Source: Cellvibrionales bacterium UBA5860
GTDB taxonomy: Bacteria; Pseudomonadota; Gammaproteobacteria; Pseudomonadales; Porticoccaceae
Reading direction: 5' to 3'
DNA: 5,168 nucleotides
NCBI GenBank assembly: GCA_002431545.1
Contig: DJFY01000128.1
Location: forward strand, 1 to 5,168
Part shown: in pieces, positions 1 to 5,148 of the stretch
How the letters are laid out: the number at the start of each line of letters is the position of its first letter
Numbering within the stretch: the first letter of the stretch is position 1
Notes under the pieces: model-generated
Told to the model about the DNA's origin: nothing
What the model saw: only the letters and a program-made list of their open reading frames with translations
Database searches by the model: none
Program-made: the position numbers and the translations under genes

Positions 1-348
1 TGGTCAAAGGAACCCATTACCCTGTTTACCACGGAGTGGAAAAATAAATCGTTACCGGACCCTCCATTAGCTGCCTGGCTGGAAATCAATGGACTGGATG
101 GCTCTAACCTTAAACTCAAAAAACATGATCAAGAACTTTTCGGGATCCAGCAGGCTATGGCAGGAAATGGACTTGTGTTCTGTTCTACAACGCTCACTAA
201 AAGGCTGTTAAAAGCCAACCTTCTACAGAACTTTGAAACTCAATCGGTCAAATCAGACTTGTGCTATTACGTACCGAACAAGGATAACTTTGAAACTAGA
301 AGTGCAGCCAGATTTCTAAATTGGATCGAAAATATTTTGAACCAATAA
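1..348 (+). CDS. LysR-type transcriptional regulator, C-terminal part (5' end outside window)
   Basis: The frame is open from the first base and ends at TAA 346-348, giving 115 visible residues; an ATG at 157 is internal. The fragment matches the end of the LysR substrate-binding domain of the GcvA/AmpR type. It shows a W-L-E-I-N-G-L stretch, then a G-I-Q-Q-A-M-A-G-N-G-L segment, which corresponds to the 'A-L-x-A-x-x-A-G-x-G-V-A-L' helix of that group, then Y-Y-V-P, and a final R-F-L-N-W-I-E helix equivalent to the usual F-x-x-W-L end. LysR proteins are cytoplasmic DNA-binding regulators of about 300 residues, so about 185 residues including the helix-turn-helix are missing to the left. The gene ends 49 bases before an attC-like site and so appears to be cassette-borne, which is unusual for a LysR regulator. 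The effector and target genes cannot be inferred. The region is AT-rich compared with the right side of the window. Confidence 0.7.
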   Translation, partial: WSKEPITLFTTEWKNKSLPDPPLAAWLEINGLDGSNLKLKKHDQELFGIQQAMAGNGLVFCSTTLTKRLLKANLLQNFETQSVKSDLCYYVPNKDNFETRSAARFLNWIENILNQ

Positions 349-397
349 TTCGTACGGGCACTTTTGGCTAATTGAGTATTCCCAAGGAAAAATACAT

Positions 398-469
398 GCA
401 TAACAAGTTGCTGCCCACGGAAATATTACTCGCTGCGCTCCCAATTTTCCGGTGAGCAAGGCGTTAGTG
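398..469 (+). repeat. attC site 1 (integron cassette recombination site)
   Basis: The site runs from GCATAAC (398-404) to GTTAGTG (463-469), about 72 bases. TTGCT (408-412) pairs with AGCAA (455-459). An inner stem pairs CGGAAATATT (418-427) with AATTTTCCG (443-451), leaving an unpaired extra base. The terminal loop is around 428-442. Recombination is expected between G463 and T464. Conserved ends with a sequence-variable but fold-conserved interior fit attC sites. The last core base deviates from the GTTRRRY consensus. Confidence 0.8.
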
Positions 470-477
470 CACCACCT

Positions 478-834
478 GTGACCTCGGGGGCAGCCGAACT
501 CGCAGCTCTGATTCGATGGGCATTCGGGGATGTGCCTTTCCCCGCGCATTACGGTTACCACGCCGCACTTGCCATGGACGATGGGGTGTCGTCTGACCCC
601 GAAGAATTGCGACGAATCACCAGAACTAAGGACCGACGCTGCCATTGGTGGGAGCTGACCGAAAGCGATCTTCCCCTGATCAGCAATCAAATGTCGGAAC
701 TCAGCGAACAGCAGAAAGCAGCATGCCATCGCACGCTCAGTTTCCTTCTTTCACACGTTGCGCCTAATGACTCCTGGTCGAAAGGTGAGATTGAAGAGAT
801 ACTAGGTCATGAGTATTGGAAGGTCCGGCACTAA
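478..834 (+). CDS. DUF6714-like small cassette protein, function unknown
   Basis: This is a 118-residue soluble protein with no signal peptide or membrane segment. The N-terminal A-L-I-R-W-A-F-G-D-V-P-F-P stretch, a central W-W-E-L segment (about residues 57-60) and a following helix leading to L-S-F-L-L resemble DUF6714 family proteins as I recall them. That family has no established function. The start is GTG 478, because no in-frame ATG precedes the conserved A-F-x-D-V-P segment. This start lies only 14 bases after the recombination point and has no clear Shine-Dalgarno sequence, so translation may depend on upstream coupling or be leaderless-like. The TAA stop (832-834) sits inside the first box of the next attC. 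Codon use is more GC-rich than in the flanking cassette genes, suggesting a different origin. The family call is from memory and is moderately sure; the reading frame itself is well supported by its cassette position. Confidence 0.65.
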   Translation: MTSGAAELAALIRWAFGDVPFPAHYGYHAALAMDDGVSSDPEELRRITRTKDRRCHWWELTESDLPLISNQMSELSEQQKAACHRTLSFLLSHVAPNDSWSKGEIEEILGHEYWKVRH

Positions 835-885
835 CATAGCGGTGAAGGCGTTCCATGCTGAGCGCCGCTTGCCCAGGCGTTAGAA
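829..885 (+). repeat. attC site 2
   Basis: The site extends from CACTAAC (829-835) to GTTAGAA (879-885), about 57 bases, and is the shortest of the four. The left arm GCGGTGAAGGCG can pair imperfectly with CGCCGCTTGCCC in the right arm, leaving unpaired bases as usual for attC. Recombination is expected between G879 and T880. The stop codon of the preceding gene overlaps the first box. Confidence 0.75.
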
Positions 886-891
886 GGCAAA

Positions 892-1242
892 ATGAAAATA
901 ACAATCGCAATACTTGTTGTACTTTTATTGGCTAGCAATGCTTTCTGGCTATATCAGTTTGTGGATACTGGTGTAACACTGTCATACCGGTATCAACAAA
1001 CCTATGAGTTAGAAGAAACTCGAAAGCAATTAATGGCTACGTTGCCTGATATAGCTATACATGCTACAAAAGATGAAATCATTGCAGCTGCAAGTAAACA
1101 TACGGATCAAAAAGTATTCGAAAAAGAAGGTTGTACTTGGGTAGGCTGGATTGGCTTTAAATTTGACGAAAGTCATAAATTGAAAGCAGTATCACCTTCA
1201 TGGTCATACGGACAAAAATACCCATGCCATCCTGCCTTCTAG
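892..1242 (+). CDS. Imm58-like membrane-anchored immunity protein (putative)
   Basis: This is a 116-residue protein. Residues 4-24 form a hydrophobic helix after M-K, with no obvious lipobox or peptidase cleavage site, so it is probably an inner-membrane anchor with a periplasmic tail. The tail begins with V-D-T-G-V-T-L-S-Y-R-Y-Q, has a helical E-E-T-R-K-Q-L segment, and ends with a compact part containing C-T-W-V-G-W-I-G-F-K-F and V-S-P-S-W-S. This layout matches, from memory, proteins annotated as the Imm58 family, predicted immunity proteins of polymorphic toxin systems. Two cysteines (Cys100 and Cys112 by approximate count) could form a disulfide in the periplasm. ATG 892 follows GAAGG (883-887), so the ribosome binding site is partly supplied by the attC core. 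TAG 1240-1242 ends the gene just before attC 3. It is AT-rich. No toxin gene is adjacent, so the immunity role is inference. Confidence 0.65.
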   Translation: MKITIAILVVLLLASNAFWLYQFVDTGVTLSYRYQQTYELEETRKQLMATLPDIAIHATKDEIIAAASKHTDQKVFEKEGCTWVGWIGFKFDESHKLKAVSPSWSYGQKYPCHPAF

Positions 1243-1248
1243 CAAGGC

Positions 1249-1312
1249 AATCAACTTCGCACTTTCGGCGCTGGACGCCGCAAAGCGGCGCCGGTTATTT
1301 TAGTCGTTAGGT
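1249..1312 (+). repeat. attC site 3
   Basis: The site extends from the AATCAAC box (1249-1255) to GTTAGGT (1306-1312), about 64 bases; the final core fits GTTRRRY exactly. The centre is a strong GC hairpin: CGGCGC (1266-1271) pairs with GCGCCG (1288-1293), or alternatively CGCCGC-AAA-GCGGCG folds as a tight 6-bp hairpin. Recombination is expected between G1306 and T1307. The first box is the weakest match of the four. Confidence 0.7.
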
Positions 1313-1341
1313 TTCCGAGTTCCCCAAGGGAGATTAGATTC

Positions 1342-2016
1342 GTGTCGGAGTTTAGTGATAAGAAAATAGTCGAATCTTGGCTTAAGAATGCCAATCCTTG
1401 GATTCAAGCAATCGAAAATAAAGAAATAGAAAGCCGACAATTAGTTACGAACAAAGCAATCATTGAAGCTATTCTAAAGCGTGAACCTGATCATGTGCTC
1501 GACATCGGGTGCGGTGAAGGATGGCTTGTTAGAAAACTCGTTTCTAGAGGGATAGATTGTTTAGGAATTGATACTGTTCCAGAGCTCATTAATTACGCCT
1601 CAAAAAGAGAAGGCCGATTCAAGATCCTACCCTATGAAGAACTCAAACCCGAAGCGGTAGGAAAACAGTTCGATGTACTGGTGTGTAACTTTTCTTTATT
1701 TGGCAAGCGCTCGGTAGAAATAATTTTCGATCAAGCCTCTAAAATTGTATGCAATCGCGGTGCATTGATTGTACAAACGCTTCATCCTGGTAGCTCATTT
1801 GATAAGGAGGTTCAAGTTGAGGGGTGGAAAGAAGGCTCATGGGCTGGATTCAATGAAAACTTTAGCTGCCCGGCACCTTGGTACTATCGAAGTATCGAAT
1901 CATGGATGGCCTTGTTTTCTGGCGCAGGATTCTCGAAAGTAGAAATAGTTGAGCCGATCAATCCAAAAACCAAGATTCCGGCATCCATCATCTTTATTGG
2001 AGAAATGGACGACTAA
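1342..2016 (+). CDS. Class I SAM-dependent methyltransferase (cassette gene)
   Basis: This is a complete 224-residue soluble enzyme with a Rossmann-type methyltransferase fold. Motif I is V-L-D-I-G-C-G-E-G (residues 52-60), which binds S-adenosylmethionine. The acidic end of strand 2 is G-I-D-T (75-78), which contacts the ribose. The F-D-V-L-V-C-N segment (110-116) is motif IV-like, and A-L-I-V-Q-T-L-H-P-G (141-150) is strand 5. The overall look is UbiG/Methyltransf_23-like. The aromatic-rich region near 167-182 probably forms the acceptor pocket, but the substrate cannot be read from the sequence. The N-terminal N-P-W-I-Q-A-I-E and E-I-E-S-R segments are typical of a stand-alone methyltransferase group. 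The start is GTG 1342, preceded at good spacing by AAGGGAGA (1326-1333). The TAA stop (2014-2016) lies inside the first box of attC 4. The gene is moderately AT-rich, unlike the chromosomal genes to the right. Confidence 0.88.
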   Translation: MSEFSDKKIVESWLKNANPWIQAIENKEIESRQLVTNKAIIEAILKREPDHVLDIGCGEGWLVRKLVSRGIDCLGIDTVPELINYASKREGRFKILPYEELKPEAVGKQFDVLVCNFSLFGKRSVEIIFDQASKIVCNRGALIVQTLHPGSSFDKEVQVEGWKEGSWAGFNENFSCPAPWYYRSIESWMALFSGAGFSKVEIVEPINPKTKIPASIIFIGEMDD

Positions 2017-2111
2017 CAAATGAATAGAATCGCCCTTCCTTCCAGTCAGGGCTGGGACCTTTGCCACGACGCTGCGCTCTGCAGCTCGGCCCCTTACTCA
2101 AGGCGTTAGGT
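2011..2111 (+). repeat. attC site 4 (last recognised site of the array)
   Basis: The site extends from GACTAAC (2011-2017) to GTTAGGT (2105-2111), about 101 bases, the longest of the four. The outer arm TGAATA (2021-2026) pairs with TACTCA (2095-2100) with one mismatch. An inner hairpin pairs GCTGC (2071-2075) with GCAGC (2081-2085). Recombination is expected between G2105 and T2106. No further attC-like core was found downstream, so the array appears to end here or to have been cut here by the insertion remnant. Confidence 0.75.
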
Positions 2112-2218
2112 GAGCCAATAAACTCAGAAGCTCGCAATCTTCTCGCGGATGCCATTGAAAAGGTGATCAAGTTCACTCCGGCCGCAAAAAGCTCGGCCTG
2201 CGCGGGACAGCTTGCGCG
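2112..2218. other. Orphan fragment between the last attC and the IS remnant
   Basis: This stretch has no start codon linked to a credible gene. Read on the plus strand it gives a helix-like segment S-E-A-R-N-L-L-A-D-A-I-E-K-V, loosely like the C-terminus of a large serine recombinase. Read on the minus strand in one frame it gives S-E-L-D-H-L-F-N-G-I-R-E-K-I-A-S-F with a TGA stop at 2124-2126 and rather GC-rich third positions. Both frames look protein-like and I cannot decide between them. It may be the remains of a fifth cassette or of a chromosomal gene truncated by rearrangement. Confidence 0.35.
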
Positions 2219-2446
2219 TTGCTTCGCCTCGGATACATCCCTCCCGCCAAACCTGGCCTTCCAACGGTAAAACGACCGCTCCGAACAGTTGCGCTTGCGG
2301 CATACATCCGCGACCGACAGACCGGCCTCAGTCTCGTGCAGGACCCGAATAATCTGTCCCTCGGCAAATCGCTTACTCTTCATCGGGCCCTCCTCCTTCG
2401 GAAAACCCTAACACAACAACTGGAGCAATTATGAGGGGGCGAGCCA
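2219..2446 (-). mobile_element. Remnant of an IS3-family insertion sequence (left end plus start of orfA)
   Basis: Only the 5' part of the element survives. On the minus strand it begins near 2446 with TGGCTCGCCCCC, a TG-starting end typical of IS3-family terminal inverted repeats. It continues through a short leader to the orfA start at 2383 and breaks off near 2219. Without the other end, the inverted repeat and target duplication cannot be checked, so the exact left boundary is provisional. The remnant lies directly downstream of the cassette array and may have taken part in the deletion or inversion that trimmed it. Confidence 0.5.
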
Positions 2447-2670
2447 TATCGTTACTCTGACGTTAACATCAGGTGTTCCGTCCCCAACCTCGGCACCAAT
2501 AGATGTGTTTTCGCCAACCTTTACTCTGCTGTCGTGACTTTCTATTAGCCACTAGCTATTAGCTAGAGCGCAAGACTGTACCCAGCCGGAGTCAGGGGGT
2601 TATTAGCACGGCAAAAATTCGGCGAGAGAACCCCGAGTGACACACGCGCACAGTAAATTTTTTGAGCACG
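2447..2670. other. Intergenic region without a recognisable gene
   Basis: No frame on either strand gives a credible protein here. Three structured spots stand out. CTGACGTTAACATCAG (2457-2472) is a 16-base palindrome with one mismatched pair. 2472-2497 can fold with GGTG and CCG pairing to CGG and CACC across a two-base bulge. CTAGCT-ATT-AGCTAG (2552-2566) is a perfect 6-bp hairpin. None is followed by a T-run, so none is a clear terminator. The stretch forms the junction between accessory and chromosomal-type DNA and contains the untranslated 3' side of the minus-strand terC-like gene. Confidence 0.4.
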
Positions 2671-3441
2671 CTATTTGTCTGGAGTCTGCTGGTGATCTTC
2701 CGGTTCGTAAGGCACGTTCAGGGCTACCGGTTCGCCCTTTTTTTTGCGTGAGCGCAGATTCAGGACTTCTACTGCCAGCGAGAACGCCATTGCAAAGTAC
2801 ACGTAGCCTTTCGGGATATGGTGGTTCAGACCGTCGGCAATCAGTACCACGCCGATCAAAAACAAAAACGCGAGGGCGAGCATTTTTACGGTGGGATGAG
2901 CCGATACAAAGTTGCCGATAGGACCGGCAAACAACATCATCAATGCCACCGATACGACCACTGCCGCGATCATGACTTCGATGTGCTCGACCATGCCAAC
3001 GGCAGTAATGATCGAATCCAAGGAAAAAACCACGTCGATCAGAACTATTTGCAAAACCACCGCGGCCAGCGTGCCCTGCACTTTAGACGACGCCTGGCCC
3101 TTTTCGCCTTCGAGTAGCTGGTGAACTTCTTTGGTGCTCTTCCAGATGAGAAAGATACCGCCAGTGAGAAGAATCGCATCCCGGCCTGAAATTTCTTCTG
3201 ACAATACAGTAAACCAGGGTGCGGTCAGCCCGATAAGCCAGGCCAGGACAAACAGCAACCCTATGCGCATAAACATCGCGAAAAACAGACCGACCCGTCT
3301 GGCCAGCAACCGTTGATGCTCGGGCAGTTTGTCCGAGAGGATGGAGATAAAAACGATATTGTCTATACCGAGGACGAGCTCGAGTGCGGTCAGCGTTAAA
3401 AACGCGACCCACACCTCGGGGTCGGCGATTAGATTCATCAT
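2671..3441 (-). CDS. TerC family (YgdQ-like) integral membrane protein, putative metal exporter
   Basis: This is a 256-residue polytopic inner-membrane protein with about seven hydrophobic segments (near residues 9-35, 47-73, 87-100, 123-148, 154-173, 186-204 and 213-229). It carries the two family motifs with membrane-embedded acidic residues: E21-L-V-L-G-I-D-N and D136-V-V-F-S-L-D-S. The order of motifs, including P-K-G-Y-V-Y-F-A-M and V-E-V-L-N-L near the end, closely follows E. coli YgdQ (about 237 residues), with a slightly longer polar C-terminal tail here. TerC relatives are linked to tellurite resistance, and some Bacillus members to manganese export; the substrate of YgdQ-type proteins is not settled, so the transport role is inferred. 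ATG 3441 is chosen because AGAG lies upstream at suitable spacing. ATG 3438 is possible, and TTG 3447 lacks better support. The gene is divergent from the CDGSH gene. Confidence 0.88.
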   Translation of the reverse strand: MMNLIADPEVWVAFLTLTALELVLGIDNIVFISILSDKLPEHQRLLARRVGLFFAMFMRIGLLFVLAWLIGLTAPWFTVLSEEISGRDAILLTGGIFLIWKSTKEVHQLLEGEKGQASSKVQGTLAAVVLQIVLIDVVFSLDSIITAVGMVEHIEVMIAAVVVSVALMMLFAGPIGNFVSAHPTVKMLALAFLFLIGVVLIADGLNHHIPKGYVYFAMAFSLAVEVLNLRSRKKKGEPVALNVPYEPEDHQQTPDK

Positions 3442-3657
3442 GCGCAAAATCTCTGAAACATTTTACCGCTGTATCCAGACACATTCGCGCCAGAGTCGAC
3501 CGGCTTATCATCACCAAAGGCAGGGTAGTCTGCACTGCCGCTGCCTCACCCACATCTCGGGTTTCGACTGCCGATAAAACGGTCTGCCACTTTCAGTCTA
3601 TTCGCTCCCTGTTTTGGTCTATGCTTATTGCGCCGACCAAATAAGAGGAGAACCAAC
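3442..3657. other. Divergent intergenic region between terC-like and CDGSH genes
   Basis: These 216 bases separate two divergent starts and should hold promoters for both. On the minus strand a TAAAAT hexamer near the terC-like start could be a -10 element, but no good -35 lies at the right distance. On the plus strand TATGCT (3620-3625) is a possible -10, again without a convincing -35. I see no clear operator or riboswitch. Overlapping reading frames here look like chance. Confidence 0.35.
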
Positions 3658-3891
3658 ATGGCGACTCCAGTGCGTGCCGCTGATACGCCCTTTGCGGTTA
3701 CCGTCGAAGCAGGCAAGTCCTATTACTGGTGTTCCTGCGGGCAAAGCAGCAAGCAGCCCTTTTGCGACGGCTCCCATAAAGGAACGGATTTTACGCCAGT
3801 GAAATACGATGCAACACGCTCCACCGAAGTTTATTTTTGCGGCTGCAAGGCAACGGCAAAACCGCCCCTCTGCGACGGCAGCCACAAGTAG
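3658..3891 (+). CDS. Small CDGSH-type iron-sulfur protein with two motifs
   Basis: This is a 77-residue protein with two tandem CDGSH zinc-finger-like motifs, each C-x-C-x8-C-D-G-S-H. The first uses Cys25, Cys27, Cys36 and His40; the second uses Cys61, Cys63, Cys72 and His76. In this family the three Cys and one His ligate a redox-active, often labile [2Fe-2S] cluster. The two-motif arrangement in one short chain resembles the mitochondrial CISD3/MiNT type and its bacterial homologues, which are thought to work as monomers carrying two clusters. The protein has no signal peptide or membrane anchor, so it is cytoplasmic, and its partner is unknown. ATG 3658 is chosen because AAGAGGAG (3643-3650) sits at ideal spacing and the upstream extension adds only a basic stretch. 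It precedes the CoA-transferase gene by 72 bases on the same strand. Confidence 0.92.
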   Translation: MATPVRAADTPFAVTVEAGKSYYWCSCGQSSKQPFCDGSHKGTDFTPVKYDATRSTEVYFCGCKATAKPPLCDGSHK

Positions 3892-3903
3892 GGCTTACCG
3901 GAT

Positions 3904-3934
3904 TTGACCCGACCCCTGGCTCTGGCGCTAGGAT
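3904..3934 (+). promoter_or_regulatory. Possible promoter before the CoA-transferase gene
   Basis: TTGACC (3904-3909) resembles a -35 box and TAGGAT (3929-3934) a weak -10 box. The 19-base spacer is longer than ideal. If real, it would give the CoA-transferase its own transcript start. The -10 candidate overlaps a perfect inverted repeat at 3925-3939, which could serve as an operator. Confidence 0.25.
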
Positions 3935-3939
3935 AGCGC
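3925..3939. repeat. Perfect short inverted repeat in the CDGSH-CoA-transferase gap
   Basis: GCGCTA (3925-3930) and TAGCGC (3934-3939) are perfect inverted repeats around a GGA loop. There is no following T-run, so it is not a standard Rho-independent terminator. It could act as an operator or an RNA hairpin between the two genes, or be chance. Confidence 0.3.
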
Positions 3940-3963
3940 AGTTTAGTGACAACAGGAGACACC

Positions 3964-5148
3964 ATGAAAGGCGTACTCGAAGGTGTTCGCGTCCTCGATT
4001 TCGGCCGCTATATTGCCGGCCCCTATTGCGCGCAATTGCTGGCCCAGTTTGGCGCCGATGTTATTCGCATTGAAAAGCTGGCGGGAAGCGAGGACCGCTA
4101 CACAAGCCCGGTGACAGAAAACGGCGAAGGTTCGCTGTTCATGCAGATGAATTGCAGCAAGCGCGGCATGACGTTAAACCCCACCAAAGCGGGCGGCCGC
4201 GAAGTGGTGAAACGGCTGGTAGCGACCGCGGACGTGGTCCTGGCTAATCTACCGGTGCCGACACTGGTGCAAATGGGTATTGATTACGAATCGCTCAAGG
4301 CCATCAAGGAAGACATTATATTCACCATGGTCTCGACCTTCGGGTCGGTTGGGCCCTACAGCGACCGCGTCGGTTTTGACGGTATCGGTCAGTCGATGTC
4401 GGGCGCGGTCAAGATGGCTGGCTACCCGGGCAAACCGATGAAATCCTTTGCGCCCTACGTCGACTATGGCACGGCCACTTCGGCGGCGCTCGGCACTTTC
4501 GCCGCGCTTATGGCGCGCCAGCAAACCGGCAAGGGGCAAATCGTCGAAGGCGCGCTGATGCGCACAGCGCTGTGTTTTTCCAACTCCCCCATGATCGAAC
4601 AGATACTGCTTAACATAAACCGCGTCGGTACCGGCAATCGGGGACAAAATGCCGGGCCCAGCGATATTTTTAATACGCAGGACGGCGCAATTATCATCCA
4701 GGTTGTCGGCCAGCCCCTGTTCGAACGCTGGGCACGTCTCGTCGGTGCCGAGGACTGGATCGATGATCCGCGCTTTGCAACCGATGCCCTGCGTGGCGTC
4801 AACGGTGAGCTTATCAGCGAGCGGGCTGGAGCCTGGTGTGCGGAACGCACAACACAACAGGCTCTCGAAGAACTCGAGGCTGCGCGCGTACCGGCAGGGC
4901 CAGTGCTCAGTTTTCAGGAAGCCTACGAAGACCCTCATATACAGGCGATGGGTGTACTCAACGACATCGACTATCCTGGTTTGAGCAAACCAGCACCGGT
5001 AGCGGGGCCCCCGATCAAACTCTCGGAGACACCAGGCACGATTCGGCATCGGCCACCGACACTGGGCGAACATACCGATGAGATCATGGCGGAACTTGGG
5101 TACAACGCCGATCAGATCGAGGAACTACGCCAGCAGCGGGTCATCTAG
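3964..5148 (+). CDS. CaiB/BaiF family (family III) CoA-transferase
   Basis: This is a complete 394-residue enzyme, the usual length for family III CoA-transferases such as formyl-CoA transferase, CaiB and alpha-methylacyl-CoA racemase. These cytoplasmic homodimers move CoA between carboxylic acids through an aspartyl-CoA anhydride. The N-terminus has the hallmark L-E-G-V-R-V-L-D-F followed by A-G-P-Y-C-A-Q-L-L-A-Q-F-G-A-D-V-I-R-I-E. The F-D-G-I-G-Q-S-M-S-G segment (138-147) is conserved. Asp167 in A-P-Y-V-D-Y-G-T-A aligns with the catalytic aspartate of formyl-CoA transferase. T-G-K-G-Q-I-V-E follows near 190, and the C-terminal T-L-G-E-H-T is the usual family ending. The acyl donor and acceptor cannot be told; no acyl-CoA dehydrogenase or hydratase gene is in view. 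ATG 3964 is chosen over GTG 3946 because AGGAG (3954-3958) is correctly placed before it. Confidence 0.93.
   Translation: MKGVLEGVRVLDFGRYIAGPYCAQLLAQFGADVIRIEKLAGSEDRYTSPVTENGEGSLFMQMNCSKRGMTLNPTKAGGREVVKRLVATADVVLANLPVPTLVQMGIDYESLKAIKEDIIFTMVSTFGSVGPYSDRVGFDGIGQSMSGAVKMAGYPGKPMKSFAPYVDYGTATSAALGTFAALMARQQTGKGQIVEGALMRTALCFSNSPMIEQILLNINRVGTGNRGQNAGPSDIFNTQDGAIIIQVVGQPLFERWARLVGAEDWIDDPRFATDALRGVNGELISERAGAWCAERTTQQALEELEAARVPAGPVLSFQEAYEDPHIQAMGVLNDIDYPGLSKPAPVAGPPIKLSETPGTIRHRPPTLGEHTDEIMAELGYNADQIEELRQQRVI

Larger units (their letters stand above)
1..2111 (+). mobile_element. Distal part of an integron gene-cassette array (four cassettes, integrase not in window)
   Basis: Four consecutive modules each consist of one plus-strand gene followed by a folded, imperfectly palindromic site. 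Each site begins with an AAC-ending box and ends with a GTTAG-type core, which is the signature of attC sites. With recombination at G|TT in each core, the cassette boundaries fall at 463/464, 879/880, 1306/1307 and 2105/2106. This gives complete cassettes of about 416, 427 and 799 bases after a left-truncated first one. All sites point the same way, so attI and intI should lie to the left of the window. The genes (LysR-type, DUF6714-like, Imm58-like, methyltransferase) are unrelated to one another and differ in base composition, as expected of captured cassettes. No integrase is seen, so an integrase-less attC cluster cannot be excluded. Confidence 0.85.
1994..2383 (-). pseudogene. Truncated IS3-family transposase OrfA
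   Basis: The frame starts at ATG 2383, preceded by a strong GGAGGAGG ribosome binding site. Residues 1-55 are a classic IS3-family OrfA N-terminus: K-R-F-A-E-G-Q-I-I-R-V-L, then A-G-L-S-V-A-D-V-C-R-K as a helix-turn-helix, then S-F-Y-R-W-K and F-G-G-R-D-V-S-E-A-K-Q. It would bind the IS ends in a functional element. In intact OrfA proteins this is followed by a leucine-zipper region and about 30 more residues. Here the family resemblance stops at about codon 55 (plus position about 2219). The frame then runs by chance through the orphan fragment and attC 4 to a stop at 1994-1996. No OrfB (DDE catalytic part) is present. The product is a non-functional chimera, convergent with the cassette genes. 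Confidence 0.75.

Noticed and set aside
316..729. 137-codon minus-strand open frame across attC 1
   Set aside because: It overlaps the attC site and the better supported DUF6714-like gene, and shows no recognisable domain.
1249..1312. GC-rich hairpin after the Imm58-like gene as a Rho-independent terminator
   Set aside because: The flanking AAC and GTTAGGT boxes mark it as an attC, and no T-run follows the stem directly; the ATTTTAG run is short and lies within the right arm.
2061..2270. Plus-strand frame starting inside attC 4
   Set aside because: The start lies within the recombination site with no ribosome binding site, and the end runs antisense into the IS orfA. At most its middle is a relic, reported as an orphan fragment.
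2219..2434. Plus-strand frame of 71 codons over the IS remnant
   Set aside because: It is antisense to the clearly recognisable OrfA N-terminus and shows no family resemblance.
3083..3553. 156-codon minus-strand frame overlapping the terC-like start
   Set aside because: It is a shifted-frame shadow of the membrane protein gene; its arginine-rich composition is typical of a wrong frame in GC-rich DNA.
3946..3966. GTG at 3946 as the CoA-transferase start
   Set aside because: ATG 3964 has AGGAG directly upstream and gives the usual family N-terminus, whereas the GTG extension would place that AGGAG inside the coding sequence.
4249..5073. 274-codon minus-strand frame opposite the CoA-transferase
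   Set aside because: It is a long antisense shadow in GC-rich coding DNA. The plus-strand protein has full-length family motifs, while the antisense product has none.
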